Shown in pieces: positions 12,101-24,003 of a DNA stretch of 64,000 nt. Each line of letters starts with the position of its first letter. The stretch's first letter is position 1. Source of the DNA: Platycnemis pennipes (taxonomy: Eukaryota; Arthropoda; Insecta; Odonata; Platycnemididae); contig OW121854.1 in assembly GCA_933228895.1 (NCBI GenBank), positions 53,796,609 to 53,860,608 of the forward strand, given 5' to 3'. The notes beneath the pieces were generated by a model. It worked only from the letters and a program-made list of their open reading frames with translations. It was not told where the DNA came from and ran no database searches. The position numbers and the translations under genes are program-made.

Positions 12101-13989
12101 GAAGTTAACACTTGGCTCTAAATTAATGGTTTATCTTTAATCTTCGCAGGAATGTCCATTTGACATCTACAACAATGAAAGTCTATAGCACAATGTTACG
12201 ATTCGACGGAAATACATCCTTGGATTCTACTTGAACCCCCTGAATCCCCTGTATCCACTGAATATCTATCTATTCGATATGTTTCCTGCCCAACCTTCCA
12301 CAAGAGATATGTACACCAGATGTTATCCTGAGTTCCGATATTTTCCTGGTCATCACGATGTTCCGAAATTCTCTTGTGGTTACTGCATGTCTTCTCTGAA
12401 ACATTCTGCACAAAAACATTTTTTAAAAACAGTTCTTTGAGATGGAATATTGTAATATGTTACTTTTTGACTTACTAAATGATATTTTTATTTCCTGTAA
12501 ATCATGAAATGTATGCATATGTATTTTCTATCTTATTGTTGGCAAATGAACTTTTTACTCGGAACCGAAATTACAATCTTGTGCATCAAATCGTTAGATG
12601 GAAATGAAAAACGAATTTTAGTGAAAAATTAATCTTCTAACCACAACCATTCACTCATAAATCAAAAATTAAAATACGCAAAAGGTGACGCCCACCAATT
12701 GCTTTATTTTATATTTATACCTTCCACACTGTGTATAGTGTTTACATTTTATGAAACACTTCCCTCTTTTTGTAGCCCGTACAATGTACATTGTCTCTAT
12801 CCTTAATGGGCATAACCCCAGGACAATGCATAAAGTTTCATTTTATCATTAGCATTCCCTGTTTTACCTTTTTACTTCTCCCCCTGCTCTACTGATTGCT
12901 AGTGATATTTTCTCTGTCTTCAACCTGTTTTTTCATTTTTTCTAATGCTTCTGGAGGTTACCGATTTTCTTCCAAGGAAATTGATATTACTATCCATACA
13001 AGTTCAAATACTAAGCAAGCTGTGACGGTAGGAAAATGAGTTCAGGGTGGAACTCGCGGTGGTCGTCAAGGATGGGATTGGGCCTTGGTGACCTCGTCTA
13101 AGTTATTTCACTTGATGATTCACTGACCTTCATTCCAAGCAAAAAGTTATTAGGAAAAGCCTAACAAATGGAAAATATGTTCGATCAAATTCCTTTTGAC
13201 AAGCGACAACAGCACATAGTCCTGAAAGGATCGCAGCGCCTATTGCCACACGTAGAGGTAGATGCCAGCTGTGCTAGTGCTTGGAGACTACTTTGTAGAC
13301 AAAATATTAAAGCATATTCATAAATGCACAATGCTGAAGAGATGGGATAAATGATTTATAAATCTCTCTGGAAGAACTCAATTTGTTCATTGTTCTACTA
13401 GATCTCAGAGGAACGATTGCAAAGTACGCCAATGTTCACGATTATTACTCGAAAAGATGTAATTTTAATTTCTCATTCGCAAGGCTAGATACACCCCCCG
13501 CCCTCTACTCACTCTCCCCCCACGTTAGTTTTAAGTTGATATCTGTATTGTTTGCGGGTAAAAATGTTTCTTTCTAACAATGCTCATCAAATGATCTTTC
13601 AGAATTATTGCAATTAAACAACGATCCCTACGTTCTATCAACCTTGATCAAAATGTTTGCACGGGTGTTCAAGATATGCAGACAATTTCAGGCATTCTGA
13701 GGGTTAACTGAATTGAAGTGGCTTACGAATATTGACAGCAATTCTTGAAATTTCACACAAGAAATTACGGGAGCTCACATAAATATTTAAAACTTACGTA
13801 AAAGAAGAAGCATGAGTCATAGAGTGCAACTTAATGACGTTGATATCGAAGTTCTTGCAGCAGAAAAAGAATATAGGGTACGTGATAGTTCACACGGTAG
13901 GTAAAAGAATGTTCAACAGGCGATCGGTAGGTGTGGTCATTCACCAAAAATGGAAAGGTTATAAAAACTCTAAAGATAAGAAGATTAAG
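9151..13989. other. AT-rich DNA with no recognised feature
   Basis: Nearly 5 kb with only short, unremarkable frames (for example 11523-11780 plus and 12196-12440 on both strands). No TE ends, tRNA-like boxes or long repeats were recognised. Confidence 0.5.
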
Positions 13990-14072
13990 CGACTCTTGAA
14001 AGGGTGTAGAGAGTGCCAAGGACGCATTAGCCTACTCTTAACTAAGAATGACAACGGGGCCAATATTCATAA
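13990..14072 (-). mobile_element. Fragment of tRNA-derived SINE family 1
   Basis: The minus strand resembles the middle-to-3' part of the full SINE copies at 53978-54316 and 58970-59300. It retains GCATTAGCCTACTCTTAACT in the plus-strand direction, flanked by degraded CCAAGGAC and GGGGCC segments. Both ends of the SINE are missing or decayed. The plus frame at 13834-14091 runs through it and is therefore not a real gene. Confidence 0.62.
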
Positions 14073-14139
14073 GATAAAATTACGACCGTGAAAGCACTGA
14101 ACTTCTTTGAGTCGTCATAGTGTTTGAGTAGAGTGTGAT

Positions 14140-14185
14140 AGATCACTTGAGAAATTTGATACACCCTGGATTCGGCTGAATCCTG
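14140..14185. repeat. Short TE-like motif TTTGATACACCCTG and adjacent small hairpin
   Basis: The 14-mer TTTGATACACCCTG occurs here (about 14155) and again near 45518-45531. It is followed here by GGATTCGGCTGAATCC, a short stem-loop. Motifs like ACAGGGTGTATCAAA are common at ends of arthropod repeats, so this may be a remnant. No complete element could be delimited. Confidence 0.35.
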
Positions 14186-14399
14186 GAGAGGATTATATTT
14201 TTTAATTAAACTATCCTGTCCTGAAAGAAATTTTTCCTATCCTTACCCCAGTCGCTTACCTTCTGGAACCTAACATTAAAAACTTTCAGCTTCTGGTTAC
14301 TAGACTCCTCCGTCACCAAACAGACCCTCATATCTCGTCCGGGGAACGTGTCGTGGTCTCCATGGATAAGCATCGTCTCAGGTTCTCTCACACTCCCTC

Positions 14400-14880
14400 C
14401 TTATCCGATCGACCACGAAGGAGCGGCACGGGTGAAGGAGCTTCAGGCCACACTGAAGACGCCCTCGAGCGCACCACATTCAAGACACTGCCAGCATGAT
14501 TCGGGCCCCTCCGGTCAAAACGCATGAATGGACCTATTGTCTCACTCCCCATTATCTTCCCTCCCCCCTTCCCTGTCCTCGGCGCTTGTTTCCTTCCGAC
14601 GGGACCCTTTCCAGCAGCTGCAGACGCGTGAAGCGTGGCTGTCGACTCCCTTTGTCCAGTCCCGCCCCGTCAACTTTACTTCCCCAACGTCCTTCTCTCT
14701 CCCATAAGATTCCGTCCGAGCGATTTTGAGAGATGGGTACGGCGAACTGACAAAAGTCTTGTGTCCGGCGTTGGGTCCCGGTTGATTTCGCACGTGCGAG
14801 CCACGAGTTGAAAATAGCTCTCTGCGTCCCCGTTTGCATTAAACTTTGCAAATCTTCAAGAGGACTGGGGTACAAAAAGG
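14400..14880. other. GC-rich, CpG-containing island
   Basis: Sequence here is clearly richer in G and C than its neighbours, with C-rich runs at 14545-14610 and 14645-14700. Overlapping frames on both strands (14496-14729 plus, 14542-14875 minus) are compositional. It may be a regulatory element or an untranslated exon; no conserved protein or splice structure was recognised. Confidence 0.42.
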
Positions 14881-14927
14881 AGGAAATTCCACGTTAGCTT
14901 CAATCTCATTTTCAATTTGCTTATACT

Positions 14928-15991
14928 CACTGTGAAAAGTTTATCTGATTTTCAGCGCGATCTGAATTTAAACGCTGTCTGATTTTACGGTAGTGGTCTA
15001 AATTTAAGACTCAACATACGTGAAAATCAGACACAACTCCGTCTTAATTTAAGAACTTAACAGCTGCAATTTGAAAATAAGAATTTTTGATCTGAAACTC
15101 AGATCACTCGGGCTGAAAATAAGCAAGCCTTGGTTGGCTCCGCAATTGGAGCTAACCTGCCATTAGCAGAGACTAATGGGCGGAGTATAACCAGGGAGAT
15201 GGAATTCAACAAGGAATACTAAGCGTAAAGAAGTGAAATTCGAAGTCTAGTCAAGTTTTATTGTAACTAGGTGAAATATGTTTCGTGCGATGAATCAATA
15301 GTGTGAGAACGGGCGTTCATACTTCGTTTGTTTGCAGAAGGGAGCCAGTTGTAGCTGAGTGACGTTTCCTGAGACTAAACTTCCTTATTTTGTCTGCGTG
15401 GCAGGGTTGTAAGAACTAAAAAATAGACGCCCTCTTCAAGTAACAGCTCCTGCCTCGGTTTGTAGATACTAGCTCATATCTTTGGTATCGAAAACTTTGT
15501 ATGGATTATATTGTTTCCAATAAACGTACAGATTTTCATATTCTCTTTGAAGTTATTGTTTATGTGTTCTCATTTAAGTCCTGAAATCTTTTTCAATGGA
15601 AATTCTATGACTTACGTTTACTTCTATGACTTAAAGTATCATAGAGTAAAAATATGAAATGTTCGCGTTTTGGTTTGTGTGAGGTGTTTAAATATATAGT
15701 CTTTATAATAAGACATCCCATAAAAGTAGGCTTTAATTTCAATAACAACCCGCATTGTTGCGTGGGACTTAATTTAATATATGCCCATGCTGAATTTAAG
15801 ACAGCCCTGGTCTTAAATTCGCATGGGCCTATCTTAAAATATGTCCCGCCTGATTTTATTTTCCGTCATTCACCTTCCTTATTTTTAGGCAAGATATTAG
15901 TGCTGAAATTAAACATACACTGTCTTAAAAATGTGGCATCTGAAATTTAGATCGCTTTTGTACCTTTAAATTAGATAAACTTTTTACAGTG
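14928..15991. mobile_element. Candidate non-autonomous DNA element with inverted ends and nested hairpins
   Basis: The left end begins CACTGTGAAAAGTTTATCT. The right end is its inverse, finishing AGATAAACTTTTTACAGTG. Looser inverted similarity continues inward (GATCTGAATTT on the left, AAATTTAGATC on the right). The subterminal regions repeat the motif CTGAATTTAAGAC in both orientations several times, as sites for a transposase often do. Three stem-loops lie inside: around 15090 (GATCTGA/TCAGATC), 15138-15185 (nested CTCCG/CGGAG and CCATTAG/CTAATGG) and 15783-15828. No transposase is present. Bases flanking both ends are CT, which could be a 2-bp duplication or chance. The class is unknown, and the length of about 1064 bp rests on the outer inverted repeat. 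Confidence 0.6.
15783..15828. repeat. 46-bp near-perfect hairpin
   Basis: The left arm GCCCATGCTGAATTTAAGAC and the right arm GTCTTAAATTCGCATGGGC pair along their length with a single bulged T, around a 7-base loop. The stem contains the subterminal motif of the surrounding element. Confidence 0.9.
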
Positions 15992-16069
15992 CTCCATGCA
16001 CAGTATTCGCCTTAAATTTAACTCATTTCTCGGACACTCGGAGTTAGCACGACTCTCTAGGAGGCTCTA

Positions 16070-16126
16070 CTCACCACGAATAGAGCAATGACCTCTCAAT
16101 TCGAGAACCTGGGCTCGAATTTCGAC
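16070..16126 (+). mobile_element. tRNA-derived SINE head (diverged)
   Basis: An A-box-like TAGAGCAATGAC (16081) is followed by the anticodon-arm-like CTCTCAATTCGAGAA and a B-box-like GGGCTCGAATTTCG (about 16110). Spacing is as in RNA polymerase III internal promoters. It cannot be folded convincingly as a functional tRNA and no 3' CCA context exists, so a SINE head is more likely. The unrelated tail may extend to about 16250. Confidence 0.5.
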
Positions 16127-16249
16127 ATATATTAAGTGCCTAAAACGGCCATGAATTGAAAGTTGTGTGGAGAGAACATAAAATAAAAAACCTTGTGTGT
16201 CAGATTGAACATTAAACTGGTGACTCTTTGACTCTATCTTAAAGAGCAA

Positions 16250-19200
16250 GCAGAAACCTACGACGGCTTACTCTCCATCTTTCCTTACTTTGCTAAATAT
16301 GTCTACTCCCAATAGTTACTCATCAATTTTAATCGGTTAAAATGGAGAATGATCCCTACTGTCGGTGGTGATCCCTGAATCACTAACAGACTTGAACACT
16401 TGCTTTAATTTTTTCGCTGAAATAAACGGATTAAACTCTCGTATAGATTGGAGATCAGTCGGTCCAATCCTTTGTTGAAGCCAAAGGTGACCACATAGAT
16501 TTTTAACACCTCTTGCGCGGCTGAGTTCTCTTCTACGGTGTAAATAAAATTCCATTCTAAGCACGACATTGAAGCCGCGTATGAATTCAAATGGCATTTA
16601 ATGCTTAGAAGAAAATTATGTTCCATTAACGATTGAAGAAATTTGGATTCATGGCGGTCGATAGAACCTGACGGTGGTGACAACTAGGGCAATGGAAGTT
16701 TTATTTCATTGAATAAAACAGTGCCGTTCATATTTCATATCCGTACACATTCGTCAAACTAATGCACTGTACTTCTATTTTGCGCTGGAATTTATTTAAA
16801 TTCTGCACCCACGCTATTTTGCTTTAGATCTTTTTGAAAAAAATTAAGAATAGCAAAATATTTTAATACGAGTTCCAATGTGCTATCTTAAATGGATAAG
16901 CTCTTGTCACCGACTCACTAATCACCGCATAGCCGTAACTATCAGCTACTGATTTTCACGCAAAAGTACACTTTTCAAATTTATCGGCTATTCCGCTGTG
17001 CGCAAGTGTTTTCTCATGCGCTTTCCAAAGTAGACTCCTTCCGGACCCTCCCTTGGGCCAAAATTTATCTCAAAGGGTTTCCGTTTTCTTAATTATCCGT
17101 GGGCATTAATCATTTTCTCGAAAGCTTATGCTTTCCCTAAACCTTACAACACCGCTCAATGACATGGACCTCTGAAATACGACAACACATTGGTTCCCAA
17201 CAGAGATCTCATTTTACTCATATATCATTAATTAAATTTTCATGGCATATAGATTCCATATATCATGAGCTAATAGGGTAATTACATTAAACAATAAATG
17301 ATGAGATACTCTTCGGCATGATGAAAGATATATTTAACGTTATTTTCTTCAAAATAGTTTTCAAAACATACAGTTAAGTATACGTGAAGACCAAAGGTAA
17401 TATATTCATGGCTAATACTTGTCGAAAGTTGTACACCTACGACTAGCTGTGCAATTAAGTTTTCAAGTCAGCCAAGGGGGTCAAAACGTTTACTTGCTCT
17501 TTTCCTAAACGCTGTTTTTACAGCTTTCACAAGCTATCGTCTACTGTTTAATTCAGTGGCGGAAACGGACTGTTAGCAAAAAAATATTAACACAACAATT
17601 GTTTTTAGAAATGACGAAATATAATTAGTTTATCTGAATAATAGAAAAAATATATATATATCCTAAGTGTAAACTAGTTCACGGAAAATCAAATTAATTA
17701 ATAGTTCTTAGTTAATATTTTTAAGGAAAAATCCAAGAGGTAATAGCATGTGATTAGCATCTATTGAAAATTTATCCACACGAATGTGTAGAACTGAATT
17801 TTCTAAATAGCTAATAATATTTCGATAATTCATAATATTTCAAAAATGGTATCCTCAAACATTCTCTCAAATTAACGAGATATGAATTCCAAAGCACTAA
17901 AAGACTATGCTTTGCTTTTCAATATAATCAGTTACACTTAGAAAGTGGTGAAAATTTATATTCATAAATGTAAGTAAACACAAAACTTGCAGAACGTAGG
18001 GAGCAGTGAAACACTCTTCCGGAGCAATAATTTTCTATGCTTTGGAGGTAATGCAGGTGATGAATTAAAACTAACCATTTACTTCTTTAACCAATCGTGT
18101 TAATTCACTAGTGCCAACAAACTATTTTAAAAATAATTAAAATTTATTCTATTTTCAATACATATAGAAAGATTCTATAATATTAAAATAGCAAAATAAG
18201 AAAACACTTTCGCCCATATATGCGGTGCAAATCAAATGCTATTCTCACAATTTCAGGCCTTCTACTTTCTGGTTGCTCCGAAAACATATTAGAATAACTT
18301 TTAGTTAAACCTTTCCTATAATATTTTTAAAGAGACAAACCCTATTTCTTAGAGATTGAATGAAAAGACTGACACCAAAGAACACATTTTAAGGCAGTTC
18401 TTCTCGACGGAGTTTGGACAAATGGGGAATCCTCCGCACATAACGCTAGTCCCCTAGCCAATGGAATTGCCAATTAAATGATTTACCTGAATGGCAAGAA
18501 TTTCATTACCGATGATCGCATTAGCTTCAGGAGGCGAAGTAGCAGACGAGACCAGACTCCCAAGCACTCCTGATATTTATTTTGGCTCCACATCATGGAA
18601 CCCTGCGTAGAATGAAAGAGCAGGGCTTTAAGGTAGAACCTCTACTACAAGTTCCTCCGAAAACATGCCTTGATATTTTGATATATTGTAAAGAAATCAT
18701 TCCTTCGTCAATCCATGAAAAAATATTTGGGGGTCATCGGCCAATTTACGCTTATTTCAGGATTTGAAAATCACCATTTTCAGCCTCAAATTACATTGCT
18801 CTTATGGAAGAATGGTGACGTCCCTCCCTTAAAAATTTTATTTCTCAAAATTTCCCCTGAAAACACCATCTCAAAAACTAGTATATTGTGGCTGAATAAT
18901 TAACAAATAATATGTATTTTTTTCAGGTTGCCTCATCAGCCATTTAAGGCTAATATTTATGATTGAAAAACGATGAAAAGTCTAACTTCCGTTCCTTAGC
19001 CACCATAGCGACAGAAGTCTGGCAACGATGTTAGGGGAGTCATGAAAACAAACTGGCTCAGTACCTCCGTCATTTATTCCTTACGTCACGATTGCAGACG
19101 ATTTATGCTATGAAGTGTGTCTTTGATAAGTACCATTTGTATTGTACTCCCTGTTAGTACTGATTACTTGAAGAATACCTGAGTGCGCTAAAATATTTTA

Positions 19201-19823
19201 CACTTAGCAGTCGTGATACACAGAATATCATAGATCCCTAAAATAATAGGTATAACATAGGTCTATTAGTTCTTTAAAAGAATATTTCCAATATTTTAAT
19301 GTATATTTCGTAGTATAAAGCCATCGTTTTCACCTAGCACTAAATAATACTTTGTTTTGAATACGTATTTATTATCACCCGCATAATATATTTCTCACCA
19401 AATAAGTAAAAGTGAGAATATAAGTCAATAATATGGTCGTAGGAATTTGAAACTAGACTCGATGCATACTGTTAATAGCACTAATATGTTTGGTGATACA
19501 ATTTCCCAAACCTGCTCACTGATCAACTATACAAGCATTCTCCAAGAGAATAAAATAGTTTCTCAAGGGAAAACTGATGGAAATGAAGTTCTGAGTTCTG
19601 ATGAAATCTTAATTCTAGTTCCTCCAAAAGAGAGTTGCTTAGCCGTATATCTGTTTCGCGAGATCCCAATCATCATGGAAGATTATTGGCAGTTAACTTA
19701 GCTGATAGTTCATAACCCTTACAATTTTCTAATACGGGTCAAACCATATAAACACTTATCAAATATGAACAATATTGTATATACCCATGAAACCCAAACT
19801 AGTAGTATCAGTATACTTTTTAC
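16250..19823. other. AT-rich DNA with no recognised feature
   Basis: No gene, terminal repeat or known element was recognised. A slightly GC-richer patch at about 16900-17110 contains TAAT-type sites and could be regulatory, but nothing diagnostic is present. Confidence 0.5.
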
Positions 19824-20088
19824 CAAGCCCGTAGCCAGGACAAAAATTGAGGAGGGATTTACTGATTGGGATCTAAAGACTATGTCCTCTAGAAAAACAA
19901 TGTTTTTTACAGTACCAAAATAGTAATTCATCTTTACTGCCTTTTTATTATCTGTCATTCACAACAAATAATCTCACCTCTATGCTACTTCCGTCTTCAA
20001 CTTTTCAAACATTTACCCTGTAGAATGAAAATTTGGAGGGAGTTTACAACCCCCTCCCCTTCCACTCACTACAGCCTTGCCTTTATCC
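19824..20088. mobile_element. MITE-like repeat with GCCCGTAGCCAGGA-type ends
   Basis: The left end reads CAAGCCCGTAGCCAGGAC and is followed by a short G-rich stretch. The right end is an imperfect inverse, CACTCACTACAGCCTTG, preceded by GTTTACAACCCCCTCCCC. This layout, with a 'GTAGCCAGG' end and internal GGGGG/CCCCC facing runs, resembles a DNA-repeat type found in many animal genomes. There is no coding capacity and no convincing target duplication. The ends are diverged, so the boundaries are approximate. Confidence 0.42.
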
Positions 20089-21934
20089 ATGTAAACGGTA
20101 ACGTTCCACCCACCATACTCTAAACAGCAATAGGATGTGTAGATAATTCTTTCCTCTTTTCATTAATAGTACCTATTTTTTTCATTTCTTGGCTAAAATA
20201 ATATAAGACTAAGGTGATAATAATTTTAAAGCTGCCATTAAGAAATTGTAGCTTTCAAATTAATATCGAAATACTGCTTATTCCTCTTCGGGCTGGCTTG
20301 AGATTTCGATGTCAATACAGTATTTACAACGCCGTTCACTCTACATTTTATACCCCAATTACATTCCAGTCCGATGAGAATTTCTTCTGTTATATCAATT
20401 AACGTTAACACTGATTTACACGCAATACAAATAATCAGCTTAGCCAAAACATTTACTTCTACAATTCGACATCCATCACTAAATGCACTCAAAGAGTTGA
20501 TTTGAAAAATACTTTTATCAGTATTCTGTTCCTTTAGATTTTACAAACAATTAGTCTAACTATATTAATACATAAAGTTGCCTTTAAAACGAACTTATGC
20601 AGCCATAACTCTAGCCCTCAAATGGAATTGGCGATTCAAAAGGGCATATTGCACTGCCCAAGAGAGCTCAGTTGTAACAATTATCGCACTATAATGTAAT
20701 AGAGCAAGCGTAATTTGTAACTACAACACAAAATACCGTATTGTAAAACTGAAGAGAAATGCTTGAAAACTAATAGCAGAAGGCAACGAATCTCAATGAG
20801 GTAGCGCAGGCGAACGTTGGTGTCCGACTGGTGTGAAAAATTGGTTTCTATGTCAATATTTACACGTTCTTTACGGTGTTGTCCATTTCGTCGTCAGCAA
20901 ATATGTCTAATAAACTTGTTATAATTAAGTTTCTATGAAAAGATCAAAAGCGATTTTTAGGTCTGTTATTTTATTTCATATCTTAATTTATTATTATGAA
21001 ATTTTATTGTTGCTCTTGATAAAGTTTTTAAAGTGCCTCTGACACATGGCGTCAATATAAAAGCCTTTCTTCATATCACCAAATTACTTCAGTTGTAAGA
21101 GAAGTCATGTTTCGTATATCCATGTTGAATAGTTGAAAATCGTTTTTAATTATTATTAACAACATTTTGAGCAGTTTTATGTTGTTCCGGCATGCTATAT
21201 TCGTCTTATGAAAGTAGTGCTTCAAAGCGCTGGTTCTACCTTAAACAACCCAATTTTCAGCGTTGCTTCAGAGTTGCGTGGCGACATTTTAAACGAGTGA
21301 GTAGGGGGAAAGTATAGGGCGAGAAGACAACGCACTTTAATTAAAAAAAAACTTCGACAGCAGTGGAACACTCCCGGATTTTCCTTCGCTCCTATCCAAC
21401 TCCCCACCCTACAAACGTCGTGTGGCCCCCGCACCCCTCTAGTGCCTTCAACGCTCACCCCCTCCTGCCTATTCCTTTCACATCTTTTGCCCTATAATTA
21501 ATCTCCTCTTCTCCTCCTACCTGTTTTACCCTCCATGAGACTCACCCCTGTTCGACTCTTTGATCATTTTCACCAACTACACACTAAAGTTTTCCTGCTT
21601 TTCTTAACATATATATTCATTTCGTTATATGTATGTGTATCAAACTGTCTTAACTTTTCTCTTATATCCTTATCACCTGAATTAATCCACTTCCATTGCT
21701 TACCATAGTTTAAGAGGAAAATAAACAGATAATATTTGGGGAGGTGGTCGGCTTAGTAGAAAATCTGCTCTGCATTCCAATCAAGAAATATATGATTCCA
21801 TTCACAAAAGAATCATTTTTTTAGGGTAATTTTGGTGTCTGATATCACATATCATAACGAAGTTATCAAAAGAAAAGCACTTATACGTCATAAGCAACCT
21901 GTACCAGACTCATAAATATGGAAACAAATGACTG
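20089..21934. other. Mostly AT-rich DNA; C-rich patch near 21.37-21.56 kb
   Basis: No gene or element was recognised. The plus strand becomes pyrimidine-rich at 21370-21560, similar in style to the other islands of the window. The frames at 20238-20492 and 21222-21458 on the minus strand look accidental. Confidence 0.45.
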
Positions 21935-22834
21935 TGTAATTTATTCAATTTATTTTTTACAATATCAAAAACAATTACTCTGAACCTCACGTAACATAAC
22001 GTTGGGAGTCAGTAATGTAGTATATTATTTATTTTTTGAACACTTTATTTGTTATGCCACTTGCCGATCTGTTGTTGATCACATAAATACGGACCCACAA
22101 CACAAATAAATATAAACAATATAATAAATTACCCTCCTATTCGTGAACAATACCACTTTCACTTTCACTTTCTTCAGGCTCAAATGTACAGGCCATAAAT
22201 CACTTCACAAATGATTACGAGCCACTTCACTTTTCACTCTTCACATACAAAACAACAAGTACCCTCTTAAAATTATGTACCTACAAAAGTAGTGGGGAGT
22301 GGACCGCTTTATCCCTCTAGGTTTATATGGAGTTCATGGCTGATTTCCTCCAATATGCGATCCCCGTCTCCTTCGTGTACCCTGGCTTCTCCGTCTTGGC
22401 TGATGATTCGTCGCCTGTCTCCGATTAGGTCCAATCCCGCCGGATGATTCTGCGACGTGGACTCCGCTTCCCTCGTGACACTTCCTAGACCTCAATGCTT
22501 TTTTGATCTCACACCCAACGACGGTTCTTCTCCGATCTGGAGTATTGTTAGACTGTCCCTCTTTATATAGTCAAACTCCCTCATTGTTAACGTTCGGCCA
22601 TAAATTAGTTTCCCTGCGTAACATGCCGCGAGTTCAACAATAGCCACCGATACAATTTCTATTATTGGGATTGCATCTCCCGAATGCCCCAAATCACCAT
22701 GCTCATTGCTAAATTAGTCATTGTCGAGGCCGATGCCATATTTCCCTATGACTCTGTATAAGTTTTCTATACAAAACCCAACATGGCGGCTCCCAAAATC
22801 CCAAGCATGACATGGCTAAAATTGACACGTTACA
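21935..22834 (-). mobile_element. Solo LTR of an LTR retrotransposon (BEL/Pao- or Gypsy-like)
   Basis: Read on the minus strand, a 900-bp segment begins TGTAACGTGTCAATTTT and ends AAATTGAATAAATTACA, giving the TG...CA ends and TGTAA/TTACA inverted tips of many BEL/Pao LTRs. It is flanked by ACTG on both sides (21931-21934 and 22835-22838), a 4-bp target duplication. Inside, a TATATAAAG promoter box lies at about 22562-22570 (minus) and AATAAA polyadenylation signals lie near the 3' end (for example 22044-22049). This gives the expected U3-R-U5 order. No gag-pol, primer-binding site or second LTR is present, so it is a solo LTR left by recombination between two LTRs. The superfamily is inferred from the ends only. 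Confidence 0.82.
22562..22570 (-). promoter_or_regulatory. TATA box of the solo LTR
   Basis: CTATATAAAG on the minus strand, inside the LTR upstream of its presumed R region. It would drive minus-strand transcription toward 22 kb if still active. Confidence 0.5.
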
Positions 22835-23914
22835 ACTGGAATAGTGCGCTTATGTACGCGCTCCTTCTTTCCTTTTTCCTTTTCCTCCTTTTACTTTTTC
22901 CAACGAATACGACCACATAAAGACGCCAATGAATTCAGCCTTCAGATACTACTCATAGATTATCAGTAAAGCCGGAAACATATTTTCAGGTATATTCTAG
23001 GGAAAATTTATGCGCATCGTGTTCTCATAAATGACCTCTTTGTACTGTACCTTATAACAGAACGGTTAATTTTACAAGCGTACGATGCTTAATGGTTATT
23101 CTATCCAAACAGGTCAAACAAAACATACTAGCGGATTTAATTCTCTGCTCTGGTCTTCGTTGCCGTTGAGAAAAAAATGAGCAAATCGTAAATAATATTT
23201 GATTCCACCCTTTATAATAAGTTTAGATGGGAATACAATGTTTTCTCTGGCCAGAAAAAAATACCTAATTCATCCCATTTCTATGCAGCTTCCCAGCTAT
23301 GCAGTTAATCATTCCCGAGAAGACTTATAAACAGTTTTTCATCTCTTTTATGCTCAATGACTCTACTATTAGTTTACTTATGCAGGTACATTCAACGTAA
23401 ATTTTGTTGGATGAAATATTCATAAATTAAAAATTACGTATGTTGAAATTTAATCTGACCTTTTTCGTTCTCGTAAATCACAGTCATCTGTTTGCTTCGC
23501 CTGCTTTCTTTCTAGCTGAACGAAAATACGTATTTATCTGTTTCGAATAAAATGGTAATGCTAAACGTCAACTGGTAAGGCTCCATTCCTGAGATGATCT
23601 TCATCACTCAAAAATTTAAAGTTAAATACAAGATAATGTAGTGCTCACGCTTCTGGGAGTAGATACGGATATATGCGAATGGAAGTCTGGTGACTTTAAA
23701 CAGGTAAGGCATATTTTCCAAGAGAATTCCGCTAGAAAGTACTATTTTCAATCTATATTCGGCATTTTTCAATTGAATTTAGGAAGTGCCCGGATACTCT
23801 TCTCATAGGACCGAAGGGGGAATAGTGGGTCATACTAGACCTTTATAAACCCATCCAAAACTCGTAAACGGTGGAGTTGTTGAGCTTAGTCAATCGAGTC
23901 AGAGTCGGTGTACC

Positions 23915-23970
23915 TAGTCAATCTTCAAGTTGGTAGAGTAGACATGTAATCGGTCGACCTTCCCGAAGGG
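23915..23970 (+). mobile_element. Possible tRNA-derived SINE head
   Basis: AAGTTGGTAGAGTAGACATG resembles the D-arm and A-box region of a tRNA (AGTTGGTAGAGC in many tRNAs). GGTCGACCTTCCCG downstream is a poor match to a B box. No cloverleaf can be completed, so this is at most a decayed tRNA-like sequence. Confidence 0.35.
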
Positions 23971-23975
23971 ACACC

Positions 23976-24003
23976 CACGCATCCGGCGCCACGCATCCGG
24001 CGC
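23976..24003. repeat. Two tandem 14-mers, CACGCATCCGGCGC
   Basis: Two perfect copies, 23976-23989 and 23990-24003, in otherwise AT-rich sequence. They contain GGCGCC-type CpG-rich palindromes. Confidence 0.9.

Noticed and set aside
13834..14091. 85-codon plus frame
   Set aside because: It runs through an antisense SINE fragment, so the open frame is accidental.
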